Below the pieces are notes generated by a model, which saw only the letters and a program-made list of their open reading frames with translations, did no database searches and was not told the DNA's origin. From contig NC_088310.1 of the NCBI RefSeq assembly GCF_910592395.1, positions 23,081,491 through 23,145,490 on the forward strand: a stretch of DNA of 64,000 nt, in the 5' to 3' direction. A program made the position numbers and the translations under genes. This document shows positions 49,456 through 63,073 of this stretch, one piece after another; position 1 is the stretch's first letter; each line of letters opens with the position of its first letter. The stretch is from Lineus longissimus (Eukaryota > Nemertea > Pilidiophora > Heteronemertea > Lineidae).

Positions 49456-51156
49456 GTTATGGATAAAAGCATTATTTGTTCTTTGTTCATATCACCCATT
49501 GTCCTTATCCTTTAGGGGATGGGGAAAGCCGGTGTAGAAGTCGAAAATGTCCCCTTGGAAGAAGTGTCCGGCCCTACTTATCTTCTGGCGGATTATGGTA
49601 TAATGGTTCTGTAGAGGCATTGACCGCTTGGAGATCAAAGCGCATAATAGAGGACACAAAACCTCTACACGGGTCAACTGCGGCTGATGTGCATTCGACG
49701 ATTGGGTGGGGGGGGGGATAAACTTAAAAGAAATACAGGCAAAGAAACAATCGACGTAAAATTCTAATATACCATGTAAAATGTCTTTAAATTTGTAAGT
49801 TAATATTCTTTATTTAAGTCGCTCCTTTACATAAAGAAAATGGATTATATAAAAAACAAAATCTGCAGCTTATAAGATGCATGGCATGTACAGTGTGCAC
49901 GGTTTTGATCATGATCGTCTTTTATATCTACACACACTGAATGAAGAATCCAAAACCCTTTTTGGCAATATAAGACATTTTAAAAGAAAGCATTAGTAGA
50001 ACTGGCTGTCTCCGCTGGGTGGCACTGGTATGAAATTGACATGTATATGAAAACTCCCAACTGACGTTAGTTTTCGAGTGAGTCTAAAATTAACTTATCC
50101 ATCCACAAGTTAAATCTTGGTGCATAAACAGCAAGGTCACAACGTCTCCTCAAATGAACATGTTGATAAACCTGGTCTCCTAAATGCATGCTTCAAATGG
50201 AGCCAACAAAAAGGAAGAGGACAGGAAACCATCATTACTATACAGTTTTTCCATCCAATATGAACTAGAAGGATTTCCATCCAAATAATTTCACTCTGTA
50301 TCCCATCCGATATTTGTTCTTTATTCAATGTTTTTCTCAAATAAGATGTATAACTTATTTCCTCTTCCCTTCTAATGAATTCCCAGATGACGAGGAGTTG
50401 TGACAAAGCTCGTAATTACCGTGAGCACTTTCTATAGACATTTAGAATTAGATTACTACAATCTACTAATGAAAGGTTCAAAACGAGATCGGGACATCGA
50501 GTCGAGAGCATCACAACGTCCTGTTCCAAGTTCAAATATCAAGGTGACTGGATGAGGTGCATCGCGAGCATTTCAACAGAAACTGCATAATCATTACCAT
50601 TCAATAGCCAAAGAAAGAATTTTTCTACTCAAATCTGTAATATTTGACACTCTCCTTTGTGCTCTACGAAGGATTACACTGAACGGTAAAATTACTTATC
50701 TATGATTTCAATCTACCGTATATCCTAATACAGCATTTCACAGCACAAAAATTTCAAGAACAGAGCAAGAACTGCTTGCGAATGCGTTTGCGGCTCAGTG
50801 TTCCACTCATTGGTGATGAACATAAATCTCTTCAGAAGAACAGGGAGTCGTACAGCCTTTGAGTAGACAAATTCCTGTGTTTTTTTTTCTTTGGCTTAAG
50901 CCTGATGAGAATAATCTTCGAATATTTTCATCATAATGGCACTAAGGAATCAACAGTAAAACTGAACAGTAGTGCAAAATGTTAATACATTACGGCATTG
51001 CTTTAACAAATGGTGCATCATCACTCAAGGTATAAAATGGTGACCGACCAAGATAGGTTCACACAGGACAACCAAAATTTTGGTGCCATTGCGGCGAATA
51101 GCATGATAGAAATGTTTGGTTTGAAATTTACATACCAATTACTTTTAGGAGCTTTT

Positions 51157-51185
51157 GGGGAGGGGTGGGGTGGGGGGGGGGGGGG
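51157..51185 (+). repeat. G-rich tract with G-quadruplex potential
   Basis: Three G4 runs separated by single A or T bases are followed by a T and a run of 14 G. This exceeds the four-run requirement for an intramolecular quadruplex. A shorter run of ten G lies at 49708-49717. Confidence 0.8.
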
Positions 51186-54100
51186 TCTAGTTTAGAGGAC
51201 ATGGATTCCTTCAGTTTTGCACCTTCAGAGTAACACCTACAAACCAATTCGTAAGATAATGAAGAGGCCATGATGTAATTGAGCAAAACTGATGATGAGG
51301 TGTTAGCGAGCAATACTAGGAATAATCCTTTGTGCTATTCTGATACTTTGATTTCATGTCAACATCACGTTAAACATGAAACGAAATTAAGTTAACTGAT
51401 GATGGGGTTATACACAATAATAAAATCAACTGTCTTCAACACGCCTGTTGGCAGAGCTTTGTAATCACTCCCGTATCTTCAATATGACACCAGTACAATA
51501 TCATCCGTAAGTTGTTCCCAATAGCACAGGAGGTATTGAACACCGCGAGGGTGGAACTGATACATGTGTACCAGTACAAGCCAAAACCGAGGCAGCGGCA
51601 GTGATAAAAAATGGCAGACATTAAGCACGGTCGATATCTTTATTTCAATTCAAAAGTTCAGTGTTTCACACCAGTTTTTGGGGTTCTTAAATGGGGACTA
51701 TAGGCAGGAGCAGTAACTGTCTCCTGTACCTGTTGGAAGTGTGTAGCTATCTTGGTACGATTCGGAAATTTGATAAACAAAATTAATGTAATTGAATGAC
51801 AAGCTAATAAATCAACAGTTTTTACAATCTGTATATACAATAAAAATTACCTATGTTCAAATATTTCAACGCAGTTAAATTAGCCAAACTTAATGATAGT
51901 GATTGGTGTTTTGCATAGATGACGTTGTGCGCCGACATGCACAATTTGAAATCAACCTAATTATCTCTTGAAACGTGCAAAAGTGACATGATGAAATGAG
52001 AGGCAATGAACCATATCAACATGGACCTGAACTAATCCTTAAGGTCTCACAGATTCGTAATACAGAATCAGTATCTTCAATTCTTAAACAGAAAGCCAAT
52101 ATTCACCACACACGAAGGATGAAACACCTAGAGGGAGACCTTAAGGGCTGACACACAATGGTGCTGAAGACGTTAAAGCGACAACGAACAGCCATTGTAA
52201 AACACACGGAGGCGTTCTTATACTTTTGTTGGCATTACTAATATCTCGCTTGCTCTCTCGACCCTTTTTCATATTTTGCATCAATTTGTTTCTGTTGAAA
52301 TGACTTCCACAAGCCAATAACACATGAAAATATTTAATAATGGTATTTTAAGTATAGTTATAATATGGAATTTTTGCCATACTTCCTTATCATGATAGAG
52401 CATATATTAATTCATAACAAGTCTAAACATTGACAAATATAATCCATAGAGTTTAACGAGTTTCATGTGTCTATCAATAATCATTGGAATAAGATCTAGC
52501 ATCTGGACACGAACGTTGTTAAAAAACTATACAAATTCGTGACAAGATGCTTTGTTTATCCTCGAAATTCAATGTTTAAAATCTTAATTTTGACAACCGT
52601 GCAGACTGCTTTCAATCAAGAGTTGCGTGACAACGTTTATTCACATGAGAAAAGCTCTGTTATTTCCATGGGCAACAGGTCTGACCTTCTGCCTTCAAGA
52701 ACGACGTGCCCCACGCCTTCTACAAAATCCCCTCCACCACACCACACACACAACCAATGTGCTGAAAAAAGACCCTTTGTTTCGTACCAAAATTAGACCC
52801 GTTGCCCATGCATTATGCGTAAAAATATGTCCGTCTAACCCAGATGGACATCTCTGAACAGAACCAATGAAAAGCAGAATAGGATATAGGCAACCTTGTG
52901 ATGATGTCACAAGGAGATAATTATGCTAAATACAATATTCCATCTATATGTGACAGGGCGTTTCAGCAAAAATTGAAGACGAGAAATCCGTGATTGAATA
53001 CATTTGCTTCCCAGCGAATGAAACTTGCTGTAGAAGATACAAAACTGAAAGTGAGTAAGCCTGTAGGTCTTAGGCGGCGTCCAGTGAAAGCACTCTTTCT
53101 CTGTTTTATAAATTTTGAGACGCAAGAAAAAACTGCTCGGCAACCTTTGAATTTATCATCCATGCTAATGGCATATGAACATGCAGAAAGGTTTGATATC
53201 CACCTCAGTAAATGTGAAAGAACTTCAATAGATAAGTTTGGATGACTATCCGTCCACAAAGAGGCGAGGTTCCACCCGTTTTCAAACTGAAGGTTCAAAG
53301 TTAGTTTATTTATCCGGAATGTTATGTCTGTTGTCATTGGATGCCACCGACCAATAGCAGGATTTCATTCAGCGAGTTCAACTGGGTAGAGACACCTAAG
53401 TGCGTATGAAAATGAAGCATGCGATTTATACAAATGACTATGTTGAAGAGAAGACCCATTCGACAGAATATGAACTGACTTCCCCATGCAACCCCTACCG
53501 TTGTCTGACGAGATATCTATATCAACGGTCTACTGAAAACACGAAGTATATATACTGTCAGTCCCCTCAATCTAAAACGACTGGCGTCTTACAGACCCTG
53601 TACATCTTATTTGAATACCACGACGTTCATTTTCAGAACACTACCGAGATTAATCTGCCAGATTCCATGGTGTGCATAAATGGGCCGTCAGATCATATAC
53701 TGTTGCTCACATCAATCTAAAAACAGATCTCCCTTCAGGAAGCCTCCTTGATCTTTATATTACAATCTCGTCCCATGACCCGTTTTGCCCATTCAATGAC
53801 AATGAAAGAGTACGGTAATACATTAAGTACTTGTATGATGGTGACGAGGTTTGTCCTGACCAGTGTTGATCCCCGCGACCTTAATATGATGGTTTCGCTT
53901 TGAGGCAAGATTGCAGAAGTAGTAGGAACATAAAACGAAGAACAGAAGAACGGTTCCATCGACTGATCAGGCAGATAGCTTCTTTTAGACGGGCGATTCG
54001 CGACCGGAGAATTTGTCCAATCTTTGGCCGCTCAAGATCATCCTATGAGTTTCGGAGACGACTTCAGTAAGATACTGAGCAATAACAAATGCCCAATTTG

Positions 54101-54581
54101 ATGGAAAGGGGTGTAAAACTAGAGCAGGACAGGTACATTTCCGATTTTGCACCGCCATTCTCAAATTGGACACCAACACAAATCGTAGGGAACGTACATG
54201 AGTCACAAACTGTAGAGGACAAATGATAATCTTTACATCTGTAGTTGAAATAAACACGTATGAGTCAACAGGTCTATCACAGTCGGAAAAGAAACAGAAA
54301 TGTGGTTCTTTGGCTGCAGTTGCAGCAAAACAATTCGCGATTATTTATAGTGTTCGAAATTTGAACTAATCCTATCAAATAGCTTTTGATTAAGTGTCAA
54401 TAGCTCAGTAGCAACCGCTCTACCGCGATATCATACCGAGACAGATATGTGGAATGAGTTCAATTATCATTTTTTTCAAAATATGGATACAGAGTGTGTT
54501 GAGTAGTCACGTGGTTAAAAGTGATTACCTTATGCGCATTTATGTCAACCTCAATTTGTCATCGAAATTATCAAATCGTTA

Positions 54582-54826
54582 GCCTCATAGCATAATTGCC
54601 TAACTCATATTAATTTTGAAGGTTTTGGGAAAATTTAAGAACCATTTTTTTAGACAACGCTAAGGAAATTTTTATTCGAACTTTAACAAAAACTTATAAC
54701 AGATGTCTCAACATTTTTAAAACCATTAAATAAGTAAGCAATGCTTGAATATCACAGAAAAGTGACATAGACATAAAATTTTCACATTTTGGCCAAAATA
54801 TGACTTAGGCAATTATGCTATGAGGC
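54582..54826. mobile_element. MITE with TTA target duplication (PIF/Harbinger-like)
   Basis: Inverted termini of about 30 bp: the left begins GCCTCATAGCATAATTGCCT at 54582 and the right ends AGGCAATTATGCTATGAGGC at 54826. The flanking trinucleotide is TTA on both sides (54579-54581 and 54827-54829). A three-base TTA duplication is typical of PIF/Harbinger elements. The 245-bp element is AT-rich and non-coding. Confidence 0.75.
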
Positions 54827-55599
54827 TTACGAAATATTTGTTGACAAAAAAATCCGCCAAAAAACCACAGGAGGATTAAGTACATGTAGTTGAATACAGC
54901 TTTTTCTGGTCAAAGAATTATGAGATCATTTGTACGCTGACTCGTATTACCAGCAGGTTAGAGCGCGACGGACTCTACGGTACTTTTTTATGGTAGATGA
55001 CGAGTAAAATAATGGGAACATGGATGGAGAAGGAGTGAATTCTCCCCAGAAACTTCCGTCAGTGGCATGTCACTAATGATTTACAATTATCAATTTGGTG
55101 TATTGAGTCATCCTCTAAATGTGTGACACGGTTTTAGTTAGTCATGGGCCTGTATGACAGGACTTTCTTTCTCCACGAGGGCCATAATCTCTCAAATGCA
55201 TTCCGAAAGAGTCGGCAACATTTGCTAACTTTCCGGTGCTCATTATTCTTTGACCACGGAGGATAATACAACAAAACAAATAACAGGTAACTGTTCATTA
55301 CTTTGAATGCGGTGGGACGAAGACAAAGACTGATGCCATTGCCAATAACCTGGAGATTTCGGACAAATACATGTAAATGCATTATTTCACATTCGCCTTA
55401 TCAATTTCAATACTGAGCAAAGGTACTTTCACAGCGTACACCAAACAGTGATGGGGATGACAGATCCTATCGAAATACCGTTGGATTGCTTAAAAATGCG
55501 CCAATTTGGAGGGGTTTGAGAGTAATGTGCTCAAATTACACCTTCATAGCGATTTGTACCGAGTCGTTCGGACAAGCTGGCTATATTTTTGGCCCCGCG

Positions 55600-55742
55600 G
55601 TCGGTTTTAGCAACATTTCCAGAATTTGCGTCTGCGTTACGCATGATCTTGAATAAGTATATCTTGGTTACCTTGGTTACTTATCAATGCGCATGCGTAA
55701 CCTGCAAAATTTGGAAAAAAATTTCCGACTTTAGCCAACCGT
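55600..55742. repeat. Imperfect fold-back
   Basis: An imperfect palindrome: GGTCGGTTTTAGCAACATTT and TTTGCGT..GTTACGCATG on the left pair with GCATGCGTAACCTGCAAAAT and TTTCCGACTTTAGCCAACC on the right. The centre is near 55668 (repeated TTGGTTAC). Several mismatches suggest an old MITE. Confidence 0.45.
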
Positions 55743-57140
55743 GATTTTGATTCAAAGGCCTCAAATGATTAATAACAAACATCATGGTTCGCATGCGTTG
55801 GCGTCAGAGTTGCTCTGTTTGACTGAGGGTTCGTGTTGTGGCCAGTCGTTAAGTATTAACACAGAGATTCAGTAATTTGTTGTACATGTATGTGTAAATT
55901 CGCAGTCAAACGCAGCACTAAGTTAAAATAAAGTCAGAAATACGCTTAAGATAACACTGGAGAAAACTTAGAGTATCTAGGCGTATCTCAAATGTACTTA
56001 TTAGAATTGCCATAAGGGTGAGATTAACCCTTTAAAGCTACAGTTATGGTGTACATAGTTTGCAATTAGAAGCGGTAGTACTAAATTCAGTCAACCTTCG
56101 TTCAATAATAACTAGTACATGGTTGCATGTTACGAGGAGTAATGGAGAAATTGCCATGTTCACTACATTTATGGATAAGTTTATATACACACCTATACTT
56201 GAACTTGAAATTGTGTCAGCATCCACAGATAGCCATACATAGTAAACCAAGTGCCAATGCATTAACGGTAAATGTACTGGCTGCATACACATAAACGTAT
56301 AACAATCCTTGAAGAATTGGCTGTTCACAATCCATAAGGAAATACAAAGAACAAGTCAAAAGAAAATCTATACCCGTTTATCATAAGTATGAATTCTGCA
56401 TTTCGTATTTTGCCCAGATCGCTCCTTTTGACTAGGAACGCTTTGTAGGTCAATTTATACTGGATATTGTAACATATATAGTTGTCTTAAATGTTAGTGT
56501 TTATAATGATAATGAGTAGGTGCTTGGTGTTCTGAAAGTATGCTGTAATCTTGGCGAAAATACGATGAAATAGAAATTAACACTAATGTGTATGCTATAT
56601 AGTCAGTGTCCATGTATGATTGAAACTGAATGCCGACAAAGCTTTCCCAGTCAAATGAAAATCTGGGCATTTATATCAAGTATGTACTGTACTTTAGGCG
56701 GCTCTGAGCACTGGCGGGACACCCAGTTAAGTATACTTGCGTGGTCATCACGACCGTCATCACACGCTGTGCAGATCAACTTGCCACTCCCCACAAAACC
56801 GTGATAACTAAAGGAGGCAGCTTTTCTACTGGATCTGGATATTAAACAGTTGCTACTATTAACGAGTAACTACTAGTAACTACTACTGATGTTTATTTAT
56901 TTAAAAAAATTTTTTTCAACGATAGTAGTAGGTTTTGGCCAACGGAAAGATGTATACCGGTAACTTTGTTATTGACATATATTCTAGATGACTGGAATTT
57001 TTTATAGTCAATACATTGTAGTTTGATCCCACCAATGACAAAGTGCTTAAATTCACTTGCAGTCTACATGTATCTTAAGGTGAAACCTTAGTGACGTCAT
57101 TTTTTAAATCACATGGTGCAATGTAGTAAGTTCATGCATT

Positions 57141-57384
57141 CAGGGCAAACTTTAGTCTGCATGGGGATCTATGCTTTGACTGGTAAACAAATTTGCATTA
57201 CTTTGTACATGGTTTTAGCCTAATTAACAAATCTTTTTGGTGGGTGACAAACATGGCAATAATTCACACAAAAGATTTGTCAATTGAACTAAAACAAGAA
57301 ATGTACAAAGTTTTGAATAATGTAGGTCTATTTTGTTTTATCTAACAAAGAAATAGGTTCCCATGCAGCCTGAAATTTGTTCTG
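57141..57384. repeat. Imperfect fold-back element, about 245 bp
   Basis: Arms of roughly 95 and 115 bp (57141-57235; 57269-57384) are reverse complements with scattered mismatches and small gaps. Shared blocks include CTGCATGGG, ACTTTGTACAT, GTTTTAG and ACAAATCTTTT. A non-coding, degraded MITE is the likeliest reading. Confidence 0.5.
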
Positions 57385-59169
57385 AAAAAATGGACTCTAT
57401 TTCAATATAATAGCTGCACGTAATTGGGCTGGTGAAGTCGCCGTAGTTTCACTTTCATTTCAAAACACGTCTTCTCCTTCTTCACATAAACTCAAAGTAA
57501 GACATCCTTGGAGAAGCAAAAGCAGTCTTGTGATTCACGAGACAGATTACGCATTGTAAGTTCCACTTTGTTCTGCTTCATCGAAACACAACTAAATGGG
57601 CCGTACTTATTACCACCATAGGGGTGAATCAACGGCCTGAAGACCCTATCAATGATATCAATATGAGACTATTCCAATGTGTTCCGTTGAAGTGGAACCA
57701 AGCTGAACAACGTACAGTATTTAGTCTGTCATGTAAATTACCAAACATGATACCACGCCCTCAATAGCGCGACACGTTTTTCATACTACACTATAAATTT
57801 CATTAAAGAGAAAACCTCAAGATTTCACGGAATTTAATAGTTCGTAAAGTTGTGAACGGTAAGGAATTTTTAAAAGAGTAAAAGTTACTGGTTAAAACTT
57901 CAAATACGTGTATATTGACATGAACACGCTGTACACTTATAGATTGCGATAGAGGAAAGCACGTTGTTTCTTTATGACTAGGTTCATATTCTATACACTA
58001 ATAAGCCAGCGCTTTCTATTCAAGAGGTGCTGTGGTTTCTATCCAAGAACTTGAATAAAGTTCATTAACACCATATCTTACAGATCCCCATATAACCTCG
58101 GAAACTGAGGTTAAATGGCGGGAATCGAACAGATGCGGTTAGTAATATTGTAGCAGTACCTCAGTGAATCCGGCTGTATGATTTTGATCATAGGCATACC
58201 ATACCACAGCACCTCCGAATTTCAAGACCGACCTGCCTACATACATAGCAACAACTTTAACATGGAGAATAGAAAACTGCCTATGGTTAGGAAAGACGTA
58301 TGATCAGTAAGTCTAAAACAATGACATTTCATACGCCATTAGTTTTCTGGTCTTATCGATTTAAAATGCATGGCAAACGATCAAAAAATGAAACGCTGTG
58401 GTTATTCCTTAATAAACTTATCGAATTGTTTTTAGACTAAGACGACTATATGGTGTTTTAAAGTTTGATTAAAGGTATTTTTGATTAAGCGATGACTGGA
58501 CCTAACATGAAACCGAATACATTAACGATACCAAAGCTCACAAAACGGAATTGATAACTGCTTCTGCAAATAATTGTGATTCATAAATCATTACAAAAAT
58601 AAATTTATAAACAGTTTACATACTTTGCACCCAAACATAATCTCCATTACGGATTGGCAATTGGTCACTCATGCTTTTAAATAAATTTACAAAGATTAGA
58701 AAAATAATCGCCCAGGTTATTGAAAGACATGAAGGACCGACTTGACTAATTGTAATGATGGGAACATGACTTACTGTACAAAAGGTCGTACACGTACGTA
58801 CACACGTAACAAATATGCATGGGCATGGTGATACAATTTGGAAGTCAGGCGTCCTATAACTTGAAGAACAATACAATTATTGGCATAACCATGACAAGCA
58901 TGAGACAGTATATGAAGGTGCAATCTTTGAATCCTCCCCACTAAATACATGTACGCGTATGGCATCCACAGCGAATAAAATCCAACGTAAAAATTAACAG
59001 ATCTGAAAGTGTTAAAACCTTTGAGCTTGTTTGAATATATGTGTTTGTATTTCATCTCTGCAATGCTATGAACTTCATTCGTTCAACGAGTTTTTCGTAG
59101 TATTTTTGTATATATTTCGCTTCCCCCTCGGCCAAAACCGAGAACGGAATTCGACCAAACCAAGTGACA

Positions 59170-61197
59170 TTACGCAACGACACCACTTTCCGGGTGTAAT
59201 TCTACAGTTTTGCTATCAGCAATTTGCACATTTGGATTGCCATTCTGCGGAGTTCTAGCCACAGAATTTCCTCGCAGCTGTTCCGCTGGTTCATGACCCG
59301 GAACTGGGGTGGTGATGGAATTCTCACCACCAGTCGGATCACCGGGCTCATGATCATCATCACCTACGTCAATAATGGTAGCCACTACCGGAGGCCGCTC
59401 TCTCTTAGGTCTCTCTGGATTATTCTTCAGCCATTCTCTAAACGCTCGCTGTATTATCAAACAACAATATATTTCTCTTTGTCGCTTAAGTGTACTGCTA
59501 ATAGGTTCATAATCCACCCGATTAGCGCCACCCGGTTTCACCTCGCCAATATTCTCATCCTCCCCGAGTGTACCGAGGAAATATTTCGTCAACTGATCCA
59601 GAATATCAACACAGTGAACGCGATCGTCTGTACATATTGGAATATTCAATCCAACAAGCTTGTAATAGTTCGGCTTCTGAATGCCTAGTGGTGGCTCAAG
59701 ATCGTCACAGAAATCCGATAGCTGATCTAATCGAATATAGTGCGAGGCCTCTGGATCATACTTCTCCCACTTTTCGTAAAAGCAATCAAAGTCATCCTGG
59801 GTTAAGCCTTCCTGCACGTCCTCAGTTGCCTGACTGAAATTCTCTAAGATCACAGCTATATACATGTTGATAACCACAAGGAAACTTATAACTAGATATG
59901 TAATGAGGAAACAGACAGCGATCATACTGTTTCCACAGTTTCCTTTGTCAAGTCCCATATACTTGTCATCACAATCCTCGCCCGGTGTGTCGTTCATTAA
60001 AGCATCTAATACATCGGACCAACCAGCCGAGGTTGATATTTGAAAAAGTATGATCATGCTGCGGCCAAACGTCTCGAAGTTGAACATGTCGTCAATTCCC
60101 GCAGTATGTCTGACGCGAGAGAAAAATGACATTCCAAATATGGCGTATATAAACATGACAAGGAATAAAAGTAGTCCAATATTGAATAAGGCAGGAAGTG
60201 AAACCGCTAGCGAGAAGAGCAAGGTCCGTATACCTTTCGCTGATTTGACTAGACGCAACACACGACCAACACGGAATACGCGGATCACACGAATGAGTGT
60301 TGGAGATATGGGGAAGCTCTGAAAAACTTTCTTCATAGCAAGTGCTGCAATGAGAAAAAGTCGCACGACATATCATTAATAAAATGTGATTCCAGCCAAA
60401 ATCACTGACTACAGGTATCTCAACGACACGTCTGAATCCATTTTCATTCAGTCTTACAATTAAAATCACATTGGCTAACTTCATTTTCATTCAAGCTTAC
60501 AATCTAAATCATATTGGAAAGTTAAAACAATTTTCAATCAAGCTTTAAAAACATTTGGAACTACTTAAATGGTTGAATAATTCTGATAGTTGGTACTGTA
60601 GTCCTATCCGGTTACAGACACATTACGTTTGTTAGATGAGTAAAAAGAAGGGCACGTGCATGGATACGAATGTAGCTAGAAGTTTGGCTCTACAGCTAAG
60701 GTTTGTTTGAACAGAAGTCGTGATGCTGCTGGAGAATCGAGACGTTCCCGAGAATGGGAGAGTGGACGTATACGGGAGAGTTGGTACTAACGCTGATTTT
60801 TTTTCAGGTGTTGATCTCCTTAGGGAGGAAGGGTACAGGATTGTGCTGCACCTCCGATCGAGACCTGATGCACATTTTGTTTCAAGCAAAAATGGATTCT
60901 CCACCGAACATTACAAATCAACTTACCAACAATTGAAAACACCACGATGACGAAGTCAAAAATGTTCCATGGTTGTTTAAAGTAATGAAGCCGTAGGCCA
61001 AGAAGCTTCATGACACATTCAGCAGTAAAAATGATAATAAAGACTAGGTTGACGTATTCCAGGCCGTTCTTGATTTCATTGCTCATGTTGTGATGATCAA
61101 TGGCCATGGAGGCCATGTTCAGTAAGATGCACACCATAATGCCGATATCGAACTTCTGATTAGTGACGATTGCGAAGAATATCAACTGGAACTTGAA
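59170..61197 (-). CDS. Voltage-gated sodium channel alpha subunit, last two exons (domain IV and C-terminus; partial)
   Basis: Pore-forming channel of the plasma membrane that carries fast sodium current. Exon 61197-60927 encodes domain IV S1-S3 ([38 protein letters not shown]). Exon 60344-59170 encodes S4 ([18 protein letters not shown], regular Arg/Lys every third residue), S5, pore and tail. The domain IV filter is STSAGW, giving the Ala of the DEKA or DEEA ring. S6 [20 protein letters not shown], an EF-hand-like region and an IQ motif ([10 protein letters not shown]) follow. Together they give 481 residues plus stop. The domain III filter residue that separates Nav1 (K) from Nav2 (E) is outside the window, so the subtype is open. 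Likely relatives are arthropod para and vertebrate SCN genes. Confidence 0.95.
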
Positions 61198-63073
61198 CTG
61201 AAATGAATAGGAAAGGAGAATGATTAATATTTAATGTAGAAAATGCAATATTTCACCTCAAATCGGGTTAGAATGAATGCCATATAGTGACATTTTCATA
61301 TGATCTACGGTGTGAAATCAACTTCAGATGGATCTTGTACGTTGGATAAGAGTATTTTACAAGAGTATTTTACAACAATAACTTTGCTGCCAATCGAATC
61401 ATCGTGACAATTCTTATTCTCCAAAGTCTCTTCGTAAAAAGTCAGCAATGAGCAGGGAATTCGATACCTGTAAGCACATTACGAATAAGCAACAGCTAAT
61501 TTCAGCTCATTTGTACTGGAAATACACACAGAATGAACTGCATCTGGTCTGACAAGTAATAGGAGGGGGACGTGTATGGAGATAGAGGAGCCTTTCTTTT
61601 GACATGATGGAAGCAGTATAGGACAATGCATTTCGATGAAGCGAAGGATTAAGTCGCCTGGAATACAATGCGGACAATGACAATGTTTTTATTAGTAGTA
61701 GTTCTAGGGAATCTGGATCCAAATAATGAATCATTGGTTAAAGTCCAGGAAACGAAATCGTAGACTCTACCAGGCACAGTAGCACGCAGGCGTCTTGATT
61801 GTTCCACATAATACAATGCTTTGTTTCAGGCAAGCACAGGAAGGTATAACATGTATGGAGGTTAGACCCATGTCACGATAACGAAATCATTACTATTACA
61901 TTACAAATCACAGTAGAAACAAGGCCCTCTGTAGTAGTTAATGAGGGATATACTGGTATAGAGTTTTGTAGGTGTCGTACCTCTTCAAAACGAACTAGTC
62001 ATTTGTCTGCTGATACTTTGTTGCCATGCCATTTTCTGGCAAGGTTTTTAAGGAGAATTTCTTCATAATAATGCTTTAAACCGTAGGAATTGAAAACGAC
62101 ACCGCACATTTTTCTCCGTGATTCAAACAGCGAGGCATACCTAGCTGCCGAAGACTTTTACATTTTTACAGAATTTTCAACTTTGTTATCAAGTAAGTGT
62201 TATCGTTAACTGCGTTTTGATAGTAACCAGAATCTTCTGCCATGCATGCATGCTAATGATATATACTCTTACCATACCTATGATATCAAACTATCAAACA
62301 CACAGCTGAATTTACACCAGAAAGTAAAGTACCGACCATTACATCTCTACTGGTAACACTATTACAGTGAAAGGAACGCCACTTCTAGGTTAAAAACGAC
62401 GCAAGGGACAGACAACCTTTAAGCTTTTTCTCCACTGAACAACACTACAATCGTCCACCACACACATGTACATGTAGATTAAGGCAAGCAGTACCTTGCA
62501 AGATTCAACTAATTAATACAATTTTCAATCTTATTTAATACCTCCATGATCTGACCAAGGTAATTTCCTCTACGTTGGAAGGACACGAGGTCCCGTGTGA
62601 AAGCATCGATGCATCAGCGTCTATCTACAATCAATCACGGATTGGCTCGAACTGACTCCTGGGTCATAAGGTAATGCATTACAGCAAGCTATGCTCAAAC
62701 TGACTCGCGGCTAGTATTAAGGTATTGCATTACAGCTGGCTTTGGTGAGTAAAGTAGCCTCCAGGTAACATCGGCATTTCGAGCTTGGCATTGTTCCAAT
62801 GATAAATAGTACAAATGAAACTCCCTTGCCTCAAACAATCTATTTTATCTGTTACAACAAAACAGTAGAAATCAGAGTGATCCTGAGAGAAAGTTCTCAA
62901 CATTTTTAAAACTGACAGAATGCAGCGAAGATGGCGGAAAGTTTATTTCAGTCAAGGTAATTTTCTACCATGCTTATAAAGAAGGATGCATACTAATTCA
63001 AACAGAATTATAGTGCAGATGGACAGTTTCGAATATTAATTGGTACTGCGTGCCTCAGTGCTGACAATACCTA

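Larger units (their letters stand above)
49456..59169. other. Gene-poor 9.7 kb between gypsy debris and the sodium-channel stop codon
   Basis: No exon chain, known protein or RNA gene was recognised on either strand. Apparent frames of up to 124 codons (for example 52963-53337, minus) show no family match and no compatible splice partners. The right part may be 3' UTR of the sodium channel. It contains guanine runs at 49708-49717 and 51157-51185, and fold-back or MITE elements at 54582-54826, 55600-55742 and 57141-57384. Confidence 0.55.

Noticed and set aside
50137-50406. 89-codon minus-strand ORF
   Set aside because: Low-complexity-free but without any recognised family, start context or splice partner; consistent with chance in 10 kb of non-coding DNA.
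52963-53337. 124-codon minus-strand ORF in the gene-poor region
   Set aside because: No recognisable domain or signal peptide, overlaps another equally open plus frame, and no matching splice sites to a neighbour.
54401-54468. tRNA-like stretch TAGCTCAGTAGC ... GAGTTCAATTATC
   Set aside because: The arms do not pair, the B-box is degenerate and there is no acceptor stem; at most a decayed tRNA-derived repeat.
58105-58135. Good B-box match (GTTCGATTCCC) on the minus strand
   Set aside because: No A-box or cloverleaf at the proper distance; a chance match or tiny SINE remnant.
62520-62640. Minus-strand peptide RGNYLGQIMEV that briefly looked like a channel exon
   Set aside because: It does not align with the domain III-IV region of sodium channels and lacks flanking splice sites in phase.
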